Positions 37,153-46,189 of a stretch of 64,000 bases of DNA are shown piece after piece. The notes under the pieces were generated by a model. The model saw only the letters and a list, made by a program, of their open reading frames with translations. It searched no databases and was not told the DNA's origin. A program made the position numbers and the translations under genes. Numbering within the stretch: position 1 is the first letter of the stretch; every line of letters begins with the position of its first letter. The DNA comes from Pleomorphomonas sp. PLEO (GTDB lineage Bacteria; Pseudomonadota; Alphaproteobacteria; Rhizobiales; Pleomorphomonadaceae): assembly GCF_041320595.1 (NCBI RefSeq), contig NZ_CP166625.1, forward strand, positions 1,437,501 through 1,501,500, given 5' to 3'.

Positions 37153-38115
37153 TTACGCAACCTTTGTATCAGTTTCGAGCGCGCCGATGTAGCGTTCGGC
37201 CTCCAGCGCCGCCATGCAGCCCATGCCGGCCGCCGTCACCGCTTGGCGGAAGTGCTCGTCGGTCACGTCGCCGGCCGCGAAAACGCCGGGCACCGATGTC
37301 GCCGTCGAATCGGGCGCCGTCCAGATATAACCCGACGACTTGAGCCGAACCTGACCGGTGAACAGCGATGTGGCCGGGGCATGACCGATGGCGACGAACA
37401 GGCCGTCGGTGGCGACATCGCGCAACTCGCCGGTGACCACGTTCTTGAGGCGGACGCCGGTCACCGACGGCGGGAAGCCTTCCTTGCCCAGCACTTCGTC
37501 GACCACGCTGTTCCAGATCACCTCGATCTTGGGATGGTTGAACAGGCGATGCTGCATCACCCGCTCGGCCCGGAAGCCTTCGCGGCGGTGCACCACCGTC
37601 ACCTTGTCGGCGTGATGGGTGAGATAGAGCGCTTCCTCGACGGCGGTGTTGCCGCCACCGACCACCACCACGTGCTTGCCGCGATAGAAGAAGCCGTCGC
37701 AGGTGGCGCAGGCCGAAACGCCGAAGCCCTGGAACTTGTGCTCCGACGGCAAGCCGAGCCAGCGCGCCTGGGCGCCGGTGGCGATGATCAGCGCGTCGGT
37801 GGAATAGGTGTCGCCCGAGTCGCAGGTGAGCTGAAACGGCCGCTTGGACAGATCGACCGAGGTGACGATGTCGGAGACGAGGCGCGTGCCCATGTGCTCG
37901 GCCTGGGTGCGCATCTGCTCCATCAGCCAGGGGCCCTGGATGGCGTCGGCAAAGCCGGGGTAGTTCTCGACATCGGTGGTGATGGTGAGCTGGCCGCCCT
38001 GCTGCAGGCCGGCGATCAGGATCGGCTCCAGCATGGCGCGGGCGGCGTAAATGGCGGCGGTGTAGCCGGCCGGGCCGGAACCGATGATGAGGGCCTTGGT
38101 ATGGGTGTGCGTCAT
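37153..38115 (-). CDS. trxB: Thioredoxin reductase
   Basis: This 320-residue NADPH-dependent flavoenzyme reduces thioredoxin in the cytoplasm. FAD binds at GSGPAGYTAAIYAARA (residues 12-27). The redox-active pair is Cys136/Cys139 in SACATCDGFFY. NADPH binds at VVVGGGNTAVEEALYL, and the second FAD motif is GVFAAGDVTDEHFRQAVTAAGMGCMAA. The start at 38115 gives MTHTHTKALII. The frame stays open upstream, but that part is antisense to lrp. It is flanked by the lsrB-type regulator and divergent lrp, as in other Rhizobiales. LsrB-type regulators have been tied to redox stress, so the pairing is functionally sensible. Confidence 0.95.
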   Translation of the reverse strand: MTHTHTKALIIGSGPAGYTAAIYAARAMLEPILIAGLQQGGQLTITTDVENYPGFADAIQGPWLMEQMRTQAEHMGTRLVSDIVTSVDLSKRPFQLTCDSGDTYSTDALIIATGAQARWLGLPSEHKFQGFGVSACATCDGFFYRGKHVVVVGGGNTAVEEALYLTHHADKVTVVHRREGFRAERVMQHRLFNHPKIEVIWNSVVDEVLGKEGFPPSVTGVRLKNVVTGELRDVATDGLFVAIGHAPATSLFTGQVRLKSSGYIWTAPDSTATSVPGVFAAGDVTDEHFRQAVTAAGMGCMAALEAERYIGALETDTKVA

Positions 38116-38397
38116 GCTCGTCTCGTTGCGTTCGCCGGCCCGCGACGCGGCTTCGGCTGGACGCCGGCGGCGGCGTCTGGAATCGACTGAATGGTAGGTG
38201 TCCGGCGGAGCGGTTTCAAGGCGGTGACGGCTTGGTGGCGTCTTGCGCGGTTGGTCGTCCCCTGCCGAATGGCCTTCGAGCGCCGGCGGCGGATTTATAA
38301 TATGTGTTCGTGTCGCCGAAAGATGCTTTCGCCACGACGACCGGAACGGTATGTTCCGGCCCGAAGCGAGGGCTGCGAACCCTCCGGAGGATGCGAC

Positions 38398-38859
38398 ATG
38401 AAGGCCCGTCTCGACGCCATCGACTGGAAGATCCTGCGTGAGCTTCAGGCCGACGGGCGCATGACCAACGTCGAGCTGGCGAGCCGCGTCGGCATCTCGG
38501 CTCCGCCCTGCCTTCGGCGTGTCCGGGCGCTGGAGGAAGCCGGCGTCATCCAGGGCTATCGGGCGCTGATCGACGAGAAAACGCTCGGCTTCGACGTGAC
38601 GCTGTTCGCCTTCATCTCGCTTTCCTCCCAGTCGGAAGCGGAAATCCTTGCCTTCGAGGCGCGGGTGAAGAACTGGCCGCTGGTGCGCGAAAGCTGGATG
38701 CAGTCGGGCGAGATCGACTTCATTTTGAAATGCGTCGCCCCCGACCTCAAGACGTGCCAAAACTTCGTGATCGAGCAGCTGACGGCGACGCCGAACGTCG
38801 GTCAGGTCCGCACCAGCCTGACGCTTCGCCAGGTCAAGAACGAGCCGGTGGTGGTGTGA
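38398..38859 (+). CDS. lrp: Lrp/AsnC-family transcriptional regulator
   Basis: This 153-residue regulator has the AsnC helix-turn-helix at 1-60 (LDAIDWKILRELQADGRMTNVELASRVGISAPPCLRRVRALEE). The RAM ligand-binding domain runs from about 70 to 145. CGGAGG precedes the ATG at 38398. It is divergent from trxB in the conserved lrp-trxB-lsrB block. Members sense amino acids, often leucine. The effector here is not known. Confidence 0.92.
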   Translation: MKARLDAIDWKILRELQADGRMTNVELASRVGISAPPCLRRVRALEEAGVIQGYRALIDEKTLGFDVTLFAFISLSSQSEAEILAFEARVKNWPLVRESWMQSGEIDFILKCVAPDLKTCQNFVIEQLTATPNVGQVRTSLTLRQVKNEPVVV

Positions 38860-39181
38860 TATCGGCGCCTTGGGGGGCGAGACGATATTGTCTCGGCGGC
38901 CCAACGCCACATATCCATGCGTCGGCATAAGCGTTCCTCGCGCAGTTGACAGGCGCCGCCGGGCGTAGCATGTCCCTGCGGGCTATTTTCCGGCGGCCGT
39001 TTGTGCGAAAAGTCGCGCAACTTTTCGGGCGGATGCTTGCTTGTGGCAGCCGCTGATCCGAAAAGTCGGACAACTTTTCGGGCGGGTGCTTGCTTGTGGC
39101 AGCCACCGATCCGAAAAGTCGAACAACTTTTCGGGCGGATGCCGTGCCGGCCGGTGGGCCGGTCAGACGTGGAGTGTGCAC
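38860..39181. other. 322-base intergenic region filled by a triple REP array
   Basis: Past the lrp stop codon there is no gene. Most of the right half consists of three tandem repeat units, listed separately. They lie immediately before the exporter gene. Confidence 0.6.
39006..39135. repeat. Tandem array of three REP-type dyads
   Basis: Dyads CGAAAAGT...ACTTTTCG lie at 39006-39027, 39057-39082 and 39111-39135. They are joined by nearly identical spacers (GGGCGGATGCTTGCTTGTGG, then CAGCC...GAT), giving a period of about 54 bases. The central bases of each dyad vary while the arms are constant. The array ends about 47 bases before the start of the ABC exporter. Confidence 0.85.
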
Positions 39182-40987
39182 TTGAACTTCCTGAAGGGCC
39201 GGCTCGACGGTTTTCTCGGATCGGAGCAGAAGCTCGGACCGCTGGTGCGTCTTTTTCGCGCCAACTTCCGCCCCTATGCGTCGCGCTATGCCTTCGCATT
39301 CTCGATGATGCTGCTTGCCGCGGGCGCGACGGCGGCGAGCGCCTACATCATCAAAGAGATCATCAACAAGATCTTCATCGAGAAAAGCGAAGGGCTGGTG
39401 TTCACCATCGCCAGCGTCATCATCGTCGTTTATCTCGTCAAAGGCGCTGCGACCTATTTCTCGTCGGTGACGCTGACCAAGATCGGCAACAGCATGATAG
39501 CGCGGCTGCAGCGGCAGCTGTTCGCGGCGGTGCTGAAGCAGGATATCGCCTTTTTCCAGACCCATGCGCTCGGCGACATCGTGGTGCGCATCTCGCAGAA
39601 CGCGGCGGCTGCCCGATCGGCGATCGACCTGATCGTGCTCAGTCTCGGCCGCGATCTGTTCACGCTGCTCTCGCTTGTCGCCGTCATGATCGTGCAGAAC
39701 CCGACCATGTCGATGCTGTCGCTGGTGATCGCGCCGGTGGCCATCTACGGCATCACCCACCTGCTCAGGAAGGTCAGGACGGCGGCGCGAAAAGAGGTGA
39801 TGTCGCTGGCCCAGATCGTCACCATCGTCCAGGAGAGCGTGCAGGGCATCCGCGTCGTCAAGTCTTTCGGGCTTGAAGGGCGGCTGGAGGCGGGGTTCGC
39901 GGTGGCGACCGCCGGCGTCGAGCGGCTGTCAAACCGCATCGCCACGCTGGGCGCCCGCTCGAGCCCTCTCATGGAAACGTTGGGCGGTTTTGCCATCGCC
40001 TTCGTGGTGATGTTCGGCGGCTACCAGATCGTCCACTACAATGCCGACCCCGGCGCCTTCTTCTCCTTCATCACGGCGCTGCTTCTCGCCTACGAGCCGG
40101 CCAAGCGGCTGGCCCGCTTCAACCTCGACCTCGAGATGGCGCTGGTCGGCGTCCGCATGATGTACGAGGTGCTGGACATGGTGCCGGAGTTGCAGTCGGC
40201 CCCGGACGCCGTGGAGGCCAAGTTCGAGGCGGCCACCGTCACCTTCGACCGCGTCGATTTCGCCTATGGCGAGGCGCCGGTGCTCCAGAGCCTCAGCCTG
40301 ACGGCGTCGGCCAATTCGGTGGTGGCGCTGGTGGGGCCATCGGGCGCCGGCAAGTCGACGGTGTTCTCGCTGGTCGAGCGCTTCTACGACCCCAAGGGCG
40401 GCGCCATTCTGATCAACGGCACCGATATCAGGCGCTTTACCGTGGAGTCGCTGCGCCGGCACATCGCGCTGGTGACGCAGGATACCTTCTTGTTCGACGG
40501 CTCGGTGGCGGCCAATATTGCCGATGGACGCCCGGATGCCACACCCGCCGAGATCGAAATGGCGGCGCGCGACGCCAACGCCTATGACTTCATCATGGCG
40601 ATGCCCTCCGGCTTCCAGTCGCGGGTCGGCGAAGGCGGCGGCAACCTTTCCGGCGGCCAGCGCCAGCGTATCGCCATCGCCCGCGCCATCCTGAGACAGG
40701 CGCCGATCCTGCTGCTCGACGAAGCGACCTCGGCGCTCGATGCCCAGGCCGAGCGCGACATTCAAGAAGCGCTCGGGCGCCTGATGAAGGGGCGGACGAC
40801 CTTCGTCATCGCCCATCGCCTCGCCACCGTGCGCGACGCCGACATCATCTATGTCATGGACAAGGGTGAGGTGGTGCAGTCCGGCACTCACGAACAGCTG
40901 ATGGCCGAGGGCGGGCTCTACGCCCATCTCAGGGCCCTGCAGTTCAAAGACGAGAAGCCTTTCCAGCCTGCCGAGGCGGCGGGCTGA
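39182..40987 (+). CDS. MsbA-like ABC exporter (half-transporter)
   Basis: This 601-residue protein joins a six-helix membrane domain (about 30-320) to an ATPase domain. The ATPase has Walker A GPSGAGKST, signature LSGGQRQRIAIARAI, Walker B ILLLDEATSALD and an AHRLATV switch. It resembles MsbA/LmrA-type homodimeric flippases. Its place at the head of an LPS glycosyltransferase cluster suggests export of a lipid-linked saccharide or lipid A-core, which is inferred. A TTG at 39182 is chosen because GGAG lies 7 bases before it. A GTG at 39176 is too close to that site. The REP array lies in the upstream region. Confidence 0.88.
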   Translation: MNFLKGRLDGFLGSEQKLGPLVRLFRANFRPYASRYAFAFSMMLLAAGATAASAYIIKEIINKIFIEKSEGLVFTIASVIIVVYLVKGAATYFSSVTLTKIGNSMIARLQRQLFAAVLKQDIAFFQTHALGDIVVRISQNAAAARSAIDLIVLSLGRDLFTLLSLVAVMIVQNPTMSMLSLVIAPVAIYGITHLLRKVRTAARKEVMSLAQIVTIVQESVQGIRVVKSFGLEGRLEAGFAVATAGVERLSNRIATLGARSSPLMETLGGFAIAFVVMFGGYQIVHYNADPGAFFSFITALLLAYEPAKRLARFNLDLEMALVGVRMMYEVLDMVPELQSAPDAVEAKFEAATVTFDRVDFAYGEAPVLQSLSLTASANSVVALVGPSGAGKSTVFSLVERFYDPKGGAILINGTDIRRFTVESLRRHIALVTQDTFLFDGSVAANIADGRPDATPAEIEMAARDANAYDFIMAMPSGFQSRVGEGGGNLSGGQRQRIAIARAILRQAPILLLDEATSALDAQAERDIQEALGRLMKGRTTFVIAHRLATVRDADIIYVMDKGEVVQSGTHEQLMAEGGLYAHLRALQFKDEKPFQPAEAAG

Positions 40988-40988
40988 A

Positions 40989-41954
40989 TCAGCTTTCGGA
41001 ACGCAGGCGCCGCCAAGCTGCCAGCACCGCGTCTGCGACATCGGCCGTCGAGTTGATCGGTGGATAGGTGCCGCTGGTTGGCGCGTCGGGGAAGCGGCCG
41101 ATCCGCGCCTCCTTGCCGAGGAGCGCTATGAAGGCTGCGATCTTCGGATGGCCGCCCGATGGATGGAAGATCTGGATCGGTCGGCCTGTTGTCGCCGCCT
41201 CGCCGATCATGTTGGTGGAATCGGCGGTGACGATCAGTTCGTCGGCGAGCGCCATGTAGGCGGCTAGCGGGTTGGCGCCTTGGCCACTCCAGAAGATAAC
41301 GCGTTCGCTCTCGTCGGCGAGCGACTTCAGGGCAGCGGCGAGTGTCGGCGGTGTGCGCCTGGAGGCGGTGATCATCAGCGAGGCGCCGCCGGCAACCCTA
41401 TCCTTGAGCCCGGAGATGAGCCTGATGATGTCATCGGGCGTGAAGCGGTGATGGCGGCTGTCGCCGCCGATCAGCACGGCAAGGCGCGGCGACGGAAGGG
41501 CGACAAGGTCGGCGGGTGGGTTGGCGCGGATCGCATCGAGGCGGGAGGGCGGCAGGCGGTTGGGCGCGGTCGTCACCACCTTGACCGATGAACCGCGCAG
41601 CTTGTCGTGCGCCTGCACGATCACGAGATCGGCGCCGTGGCGGCTCGTCCTCGGATCCTTGAACAGCACCGCGCAGGTGGACGGCGACAGGTGCTTCAAG
41701 TGCCGGAGGTAGGCGACGGCCCGCCGACCGGTGGCAAGGCAGATATCGGGGTAGGGCGGGGCAAGCGGCGAGCCCGGCTGGCTCGGCCGGTCGCGCCAGT
41801 CGATCGGCCCCCAGGGCATCATCAAGGCGAAGGGCTTGCGCGGGTGGACGCGGCGGAACTCCGGCGTCACGCCCATCGCCTCGGCGATGCCGGCAAGCGG
41901 CTGCTCGTCGCCGGCCTTGCCATCGGTGAGGATCCAGACCGAGGGCAGGATCAT
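40989..41954 (-). CDS. ELM1/GtrOC1-family (DUF1022) protein
   Basis: This 321-residue protein has the family opening VWILTDGKAGDEQPLAGIAEAMG. It also has the GxxGxRxxxY-like ATGRRAVAYLRHLKHLSP, LIGGDSRHHRF, and the late TADSTNMIGEAATTGRPI. Members share a glycosyltransferase-B-like fold and occur in surface-polysaccharide clusters. Eukaryotic ELM1 acts in mitochondrial fission. Its start overlaps the stop of the double glycosyltransferase by 4 bases, so they are translationally coupled. A role in LPS or glycan assembly is likely but unproven. Confidence 0.85.
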   Translation of the reverse strand: MILPSVWILTDGKAGDEQPLAGIAEAMGVTPEFRRVHPRKPFALMMPWGPIDWRDRPSQPGSPLAPPYPDICLATGRRAVAYLRHLKHLSPSTCAVLFKDPRTSRHGADLVIVQAHDKLRGSSVKVVTTAPNRLPPSRLDAIRANPPADLVALPSPRLAVLIGGDSRHHRFTPDDIIRLISGLKDRVAGGASLMITASRRTPPTLAAALKSLADESERVIFWSGQGANPLAAYMALADELIVTADSTNMIGEAATTGRPIQIFHPSGGHPKIAAFIALLGKEARIGRFPDAPTSGTYPPINSTADVADAVLAAWRRLRSES

Positions 41955-44206
41955 GGCGCGGTGTCCATCAGGCGACGGTAGGCGGAAAACTCCTGCTCCA
42001 GCATGCGGGCCGTGGTGTAATTTTCCATCACGAAAGCGCGGCCGGCCCGGCCCATCTCCTTGAGCCGTTCGGGAGCGGACAGGGCTTCACCAATGGCGGC
42101 CGCCATGGCGTCGGCGTCGCCGGGCGCCACCAGCCAGCCGGTCCGGCCGGGCAGCACGGTTTCGCGGCTGCCGCCGTGATCGGTGGCGATCACCGGCGTT
42201 TGCATCGCCTCGGCCTCGATGGCGGCGCGGCCGAACGCCTCCGGCCTGGTGGAGGCGGAGAAGGCAAGATCGGCGGCGGCGAGCAGGATGGGCACGTCGC
42301 GCCGACTGCCGGTGAGGATGATCCGCTGGGATAGGCCATGGCCGTCGATGCGCGCCTTGAGATCGGCGATCACCCCGTCATTGCCGCTGCCGACCAGAAC
42401 GAGGCGCCAGGGCCGATCGGCCTGCCGGGCGAGCGCGTCGACCAGCACGGCGTGGCCCTTCCAGCCGGTGACGCGGCCGACCATGATCAGTATCGGCTCG
42501 CCGTCGACCATGCCGAATTCGTGGCGGATGGCGGCCCGCTGATCGTCGGTTACGTGGGCGGGGTCGAACAGCGCCGGCTCTATGCCACGCGCCGCCACCA
42601 CGATGCGGTCAGCCGGATAGCCGTAGATGGTCTCGATGTGGTCGCGGATGAACTGAGAGTTGGCGACCACCAGCGGTCCGCGCAGCATGACCCGATTGTA
42701 GAGACGCTTCAGCGCGTTGCCATGGCCGTAGACGCCGTGGAAAGTGGTGAGGAAGCGGCAGGGGCGGCGGGCAAATCGCGTCGCCAGCCATCCCGCCCAG
42801 GCGGGCGCCCGGCTGCGGGCGTGGACGATGTCGATCGCTTCGCGATCGATCAGCTTGGCGACGGCGAAGGCGTTGCCGATGATGGACCAGGGGGCTTTGC
42901 GGCCGACCGGAATGGCGAGGTGCTTGGCGCCACCGGCCTCGACGGCCGTTACCAGATCGCCGCCGCCGCTCGCCACGAAGTTGACGATGCCCTTGTCGCG
43001 GAGATAGCCGACCATCTCGACGGTGGAGCGCTCGACCCCGCCGTCGCCGAGCGCGGGGAGAAGCTGCAGGATGCGGGGCGGGCTGGACATGCTGTCTTTT
43101 AGGCCGGTCGTCGCCGGCAAATCCATGACCTCTGCTGCCGGTGAAGGCAGGTATTCGCCGAGCTTCTGCGCCCAGGTCTGCGAGCGGGCGTGGATTTGCG
43201 CCGCTGTTCCAAGGCGGGTTCGGAGATCGGCGTCGGACAAGAGCCGCGCCAGCGCGGATGCCACCTGTTCGCCCTTGGCGCCATCGCAGAGCAGGCCGGT
43301 CTCGCCGTCCTTGATGGCATCGGCGGCGCCACCGTCGGTGCCGCCCAGCGAGGGTTTGCCGTACCAGCCGGCCTCCAGATAGACGATGCCAAAGCCCTCG
43401 ACCGACGCGCCTTCGCGCCGGCTCGGCATGGCGAACACGTCGCAGACGGTGAAAAGCGCCGCCTTGTCCCGATCGTCGATGCGTCCGAGAAAATGGATGT
43501 TGCCGGCGGCCGGCGATGACCGCGCAATCTCCTCAAGGCGCGCTCGATCGGGGCCATCGCCGGCGATCAGCAGGCGCGCCGCCGCCAGGGCAGGGTGGGC
43601 CGACATGGCTTCGATCAACCGGTCGATGCCCTTGCGTGGTTCGAGGCGGCACAGCGAGGCGATGATGGGGCCGGGGCCAAACCTGTTTGCGAATTCCGCG
43701 ACGGCGATCGGGTCGGCGGTCGGCTGCGGCTGGATCGGTGGCGTCACCACGGACAAGCGCCGGGCGTCGACATAGGGCGCCGCCAGCGACGCCGTATAGC
43801 GAGAATTGGCGATCACCCGCGAAGCCTTGGCCAGGGCGACGCTGATACGGGCGGCCTTGGCCGCCGTCGGTTTGGGCGGGAACTCCATGCCATGGGCCAG
43901 GCAGATGACCTGACAGCCGGATGGCTGGAAGCGCTCGAGGCTTTTCCAGCTGTCGGCAAACACCGTATCCACCTTGCCCGCGCGGACCACCCGCTCGGCG
44001 GCTTTGGCCTTCAACCAGCGCCGGAGCGGCTTGAAGCCGCGATAGCGACGGATCCGATAGCCCGGCGCCGCCGACGGATCGGGCTCGCCGTCGGCCAGCA
44101 CCAGCAGCTCGGCGCCGGAAGCTGCGATCGTTTCCGCCAGCCCGCCCATCATGTTTTCGATCCCCCCGAACTTTGGCGGGAAACACTGCGTCAGCATCAA
44201 GTGCAT
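41951..44206 (-). CDS. Fused double GT4 glycosyltransferase
   Basis: This 751-residue protein carries two complete GT-B glycosyltransferases in tandem. The first (1-365) starts MHLMLTQCFPPKFGGIENM and has the GT4 signature EGFGIVYLEAGWYGKPSLGG. The second (about 376-751) starts PPRILQLLPALGDGGVERSTVEMV and has ASTRPEAFGRAAIEAEAMQTPVIA with the E-x7-E pair. Met373 would be a natural start for the second protein if the genes were split, but the frame is continuous. Both halves retain the donor-site acidic residues. The product probably adds two consecutive sugars to the LPS core or another glycan. It overlaps the ELM1-like gene and is divergent from the GT2 gene at 44369. Confidence 0.88.
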   Translation of the reverse strand: MHLMLTQCFPPKFGGIENMMGGLAETIAASGAELLVLADGEPDPSAAPGYRIRRYRGFKPLRRWLKAKAAERVVRAGKVDTVFADSWKSLERFQPSGCQVICLAHGMEFPPKPTAAKAARISVALAKASRVIANSRYTASLAAPYVDARRLSVVTPPIQPQPTADPIAVAEFANRFGPGPIIASLCRLEPRKGIDRLIEAMSAHPALAAARLLIAGDGPDRARLEEIARSSPAAGNIHFLGRIDDRDKAALFTVCDVFAMPSRREGASVEGFGIVYLEAGWYGKPSLGGTDGGAADAIKDGETGLLCDGAKGEQVASALARLLSDADLRTRLGTAAQIHARSQTWAQKLGEYLPSPAAEVMDLPATTGLKDSMSSPPRILQLLPALGDGGVERSTVEMVGYLRDKGIVNFVASGGGDLVTAVEAGGAKHLAIPVGRKAPWSIIGNAFAVAKLIDREAIDIVHARSRAPAWAGWLATRFARRPCRFLTTFHGVYGHGNALKRLYNRVMLRGPLVVANSQFIRDHIETIYGYPADRIVVAARGIEPALFDPAHVTDDQRAAIRHEFGMVDGEPILIMVGRVTGWKGHAVLVDALARQADRPWRLVLVGSGNDGVIADLKARIDGHGLSQRIILTGSRRDVPILLAAADLAFSASTRPEAFGRAAIEAEAMQTPVIATDHGGSRETVLPGRTGWLVAPGDADAMAAAIGEALSAPERLKEMGRAGRAFVMENYTTARMLEQEFSAYRRLMDTAP

Positions 44207-44281
44207 CGGATACTCCTCGCAGGATGGCAGCGTGCGGCACGATGGCTAATTGACTTACAGCATTGAGCTTTCGGAAAAAAG

Positions 44282-44326
44282 CACCGTTCATCGCCATCAG
44301 CCGGCCAGTTCCGCCGGCCGACGGTG
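44282..44326. other. Nested inverted repeat in a divergent promoter region
   Basis: Outer CACCGT / ACGGTG and inner GCCGGCC / GGCCGGC arms lie between the two divergent glycosyltransferase genes. It could be a leader hairpin for the GT2 gene or a regulator site. Confidence 0.45.
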
Positions 44327-44368
44327 CGTGCTAGGACAGACGTGGAATGGCTACTCGAGGGACCACGC

Positions 44369-45154
44369 ATGTCACCGCTACCGCTCTCCGTCTTCGTAAT
44401 CTGCAAGGATGAAGCCGATCGGCTCGATCTGGTGCTGGAGGCTCTCGACGGATTGACGGACGACCTGGTGATCGTCGACAGCGGCTCGACCGACGGCACC
44501 CTCGATATCGCCCGTCGCCATACCTCGCGCGTCTATCACCGCGACTGGACCGGCTTCGGCGAACAGAAGGTTTATGCCGAAAGCCTTTGCCAGCACGATT
44601 GGGTGCTCAACCTCGACGCCGACGAAGTGCTGCTCGATGATGTCAAGGCGTCGATACGGGCGGTGTTTGCGATGCCGGAAGAAGCGCGCGCCGCCGCCTA
44701 TTCGCTCCGGATCCGCCATGTCAGTCGCCTGGCGCCCAGCCTTCAGCCCGGCCTTTTCAACCCGACCAACGTCACGCCCCGTCTTTACGATCGGCGGCGT
44801 GCCGGCTTCAAGTCGAGCGCCGTCCACGACAAGGTGGAGATCCGCGACGGCAGCAAGCCGGTGACGCTCAAGGGCGACGTCTCCCATATCTCCATGAAGT
44901 CCTTCGCTCACATGTGGGACAAGATCCGCAGCTACAGCGAGCTGTCGGCCCGCGACTGGGCCCAGAAGGGGCGCAACCCCTCAATCTTCAGGTTGATCGC
45001 CGATCCCATCTGGTTTTTCGTGAAGAACTATTTCATCCGCCGTCTGTTCGCCGTCGGTGCCGAAGGCTTCGTGATCGCCGTCAGCCTCAGCGCCGGCCGG
45101 GCCCTGAGGATCGCCATGGCGTGGGAGGAGAGGCGGAGGCTGGGAACTCGATAG
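44369..45154 (+). CDS. GT2-family glycosyltransferase, WaaE/KdtX-like
   Basis: This 261-residue inverting GT-A enzyme has LSVFVICKDEADRLDLVLEAL at the N-terminus, VDSGSTDGT for nucleotide-sugar binding, and LNLDADEVL as the DxD-type metal site. The late HDKVEI and the C-terminal amphipathic region match LPS-core beta-glucosyltransferases of the WaaE type. GAGGG precedes the ATG at 44369. It is a monocistronic gene in the LPS cluster. The acceptor is unknown. Confidence 0.85.
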   Translation: MSPLPLSVFVICKDEADRLDLVLEALDGLTDDLVIVDSGSTDGTLDIARRHTSRVYHRDWTGFGEQKVYAESLCQHDWVLNLDADEVLLDDVKASIRAVFAMPEEARAAAYSLRIRHVSRLAPSLQPGLFNPTNVTPRLYDRRRAGFKSSAVHDKVEIRDGSKPVTLKGDVSHISMKSFAHMWDKIRSYSELSARDWAQKGRNPSIFRLIADPIWFFVKNYFIRRLFAVGAEGFVIAVSLSAGRALRIAMAWEERRRLGTR

Positions 45155-45199
45155 TCATCCATGTCGGAGCCAGATCGGGGCAGGCTCTGACGAGGGGCG

Positions 45200-46171
45200 T
45201 CATGTCTTCCGTGAGATCCTGAACAAGCCCATTGCTCGCCAGGCAAGTTGCCTCAACACATATCGGGTCAACTGAAGCCCCTTCATGAAGCGGCGTGGGG
45301 TCAGCAGCCGATTTTGTCTTTCACGTATTTGGGTCACTTCGTTGGTGGTTAGCCGGCGAAAGTCATGCGCAACTTGGAGCGCATCGATTTGCTCAGGATC
45401 GGCTCGCCAAAGACGAACTGGAAATAGATCGTAGATGAAGCGGGGGTCCTCAAGGGGCGTCAGATTAATATCCGGTCGCTGACAGGGATTGAAGCCACCG
45501 ATCAGCGGCATGTAGATGCGTTTCGCATCGGAGAGCCAAGCGGCGAGCCAGCCAAAGGTACTGGTGCTGATGACGATATTCTTCGAGTTTCTCATCACCT
45601 GAAAATCTTTGATAGGCGACGAAGGCGGGACAAAAAGCGCATCTGGGAACGCGTTCCTCAGCATGTTGCTATAATAATCGTCCGATAGCTGCCCTAGGAA
45701 TACGGGCTTCAATCCGCTTTCTTCGAGAATGCTCTTGTAATATTCAATCGGAATTGGGCCGTAATCAGGGTGTCCACCCTGCAGAGCGTCTTCGGCGCGG
45801 ACGTGTATCACGATGTGATTTTCATCAAATCCTTTCGCGTCGTCTTCCGCGAGGGGGTGGAACAGGGATGCTGCCTCTCCTTTTGACGGGAACCAGCTAT
45901 AGTCCAGATGCACTGACCTCATGAAGACGTAGTTCGTAAGTCCAAGCTTGCAGAAAGCGGCAACAATACCAAGTGGGGCTTCCATCCAGACGAGCACTGG
46001 GAATCGGCGGTCAAAGGTGCCCGCGGGGCGAGACAGCCGCCATTCCGGCATTTGGTAGCCGCAAACTTCGAAATCGGCGAGGTCTTTTGTTATCGTATTT
46101 GCAACCATTAACTGCATCATTTGGTTTCCCAAACGACCGCCTCCGGCCTCGACAACAAACTTTTTCTTCAT
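45200..46171 (-). CDS. GT11/fucosyltransferase-like protein
   Basis: This 323-residue protein opens with FVVEAGGGRLGNQMMQLMVAN, where GGRLGNQ is the nucleotide-sugar motif of alpha-1,2-fucosyltransferases (GT11). A second family-like motif is HIVIHVRAEDALQGGHPDYGP, and STSTFGWLAAWLSDAK resembles the conserved SxFSWWxAWL segment. Composition is visibly less GC-rich than the flanking glycosyltransferases, suggesting later acquisition. The ATG at 46171 is chosen. A TTG at 46189 would add six residues. Fucose or another deoxy-sugar transfer is plausible, not certain. Confidence 0.72.
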   Translation of the reverse strand: MKKKFVVEAGGGRLGNQMMQLMVANTITKDLADFEVCGYQMPEWRLSRPAGTFDRRFPVLVWMEAPLGIVAAFCKLGLTNYVFMRSVHLDYSWFPSKGEAASLFHPLAEDDAKGFDENHIVIHVRAEDALQGGHPDYGPIPIEYYKSILEESGLKPVFLGQLSDDYYSNMLRNAFPDALFVPPSSPIKDFQVMRNSKNIVISTSTFGWLAAWLSDAKRIYMPLIGGFNPCQRPDINLTPLEDPRFIYDLFPVRLWRADPEQIDALQVAHDFRRLTTNEVTQIRERQNRLLTPRRFMKGLQLTRYVLRQLAWRAMGLFRISRKT

Positions 46172-46189
46172 GACGACACCAACGCTCAA

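Noticed and set aside
39001-39140. Three regularly spaced dyads, considered as a CRISPR-like array.
   Set aside because: The dyad arms are only about 9 bp, the spacers are nearly identical rather than unique, and no cas gene is present. It fits a REP cluster.
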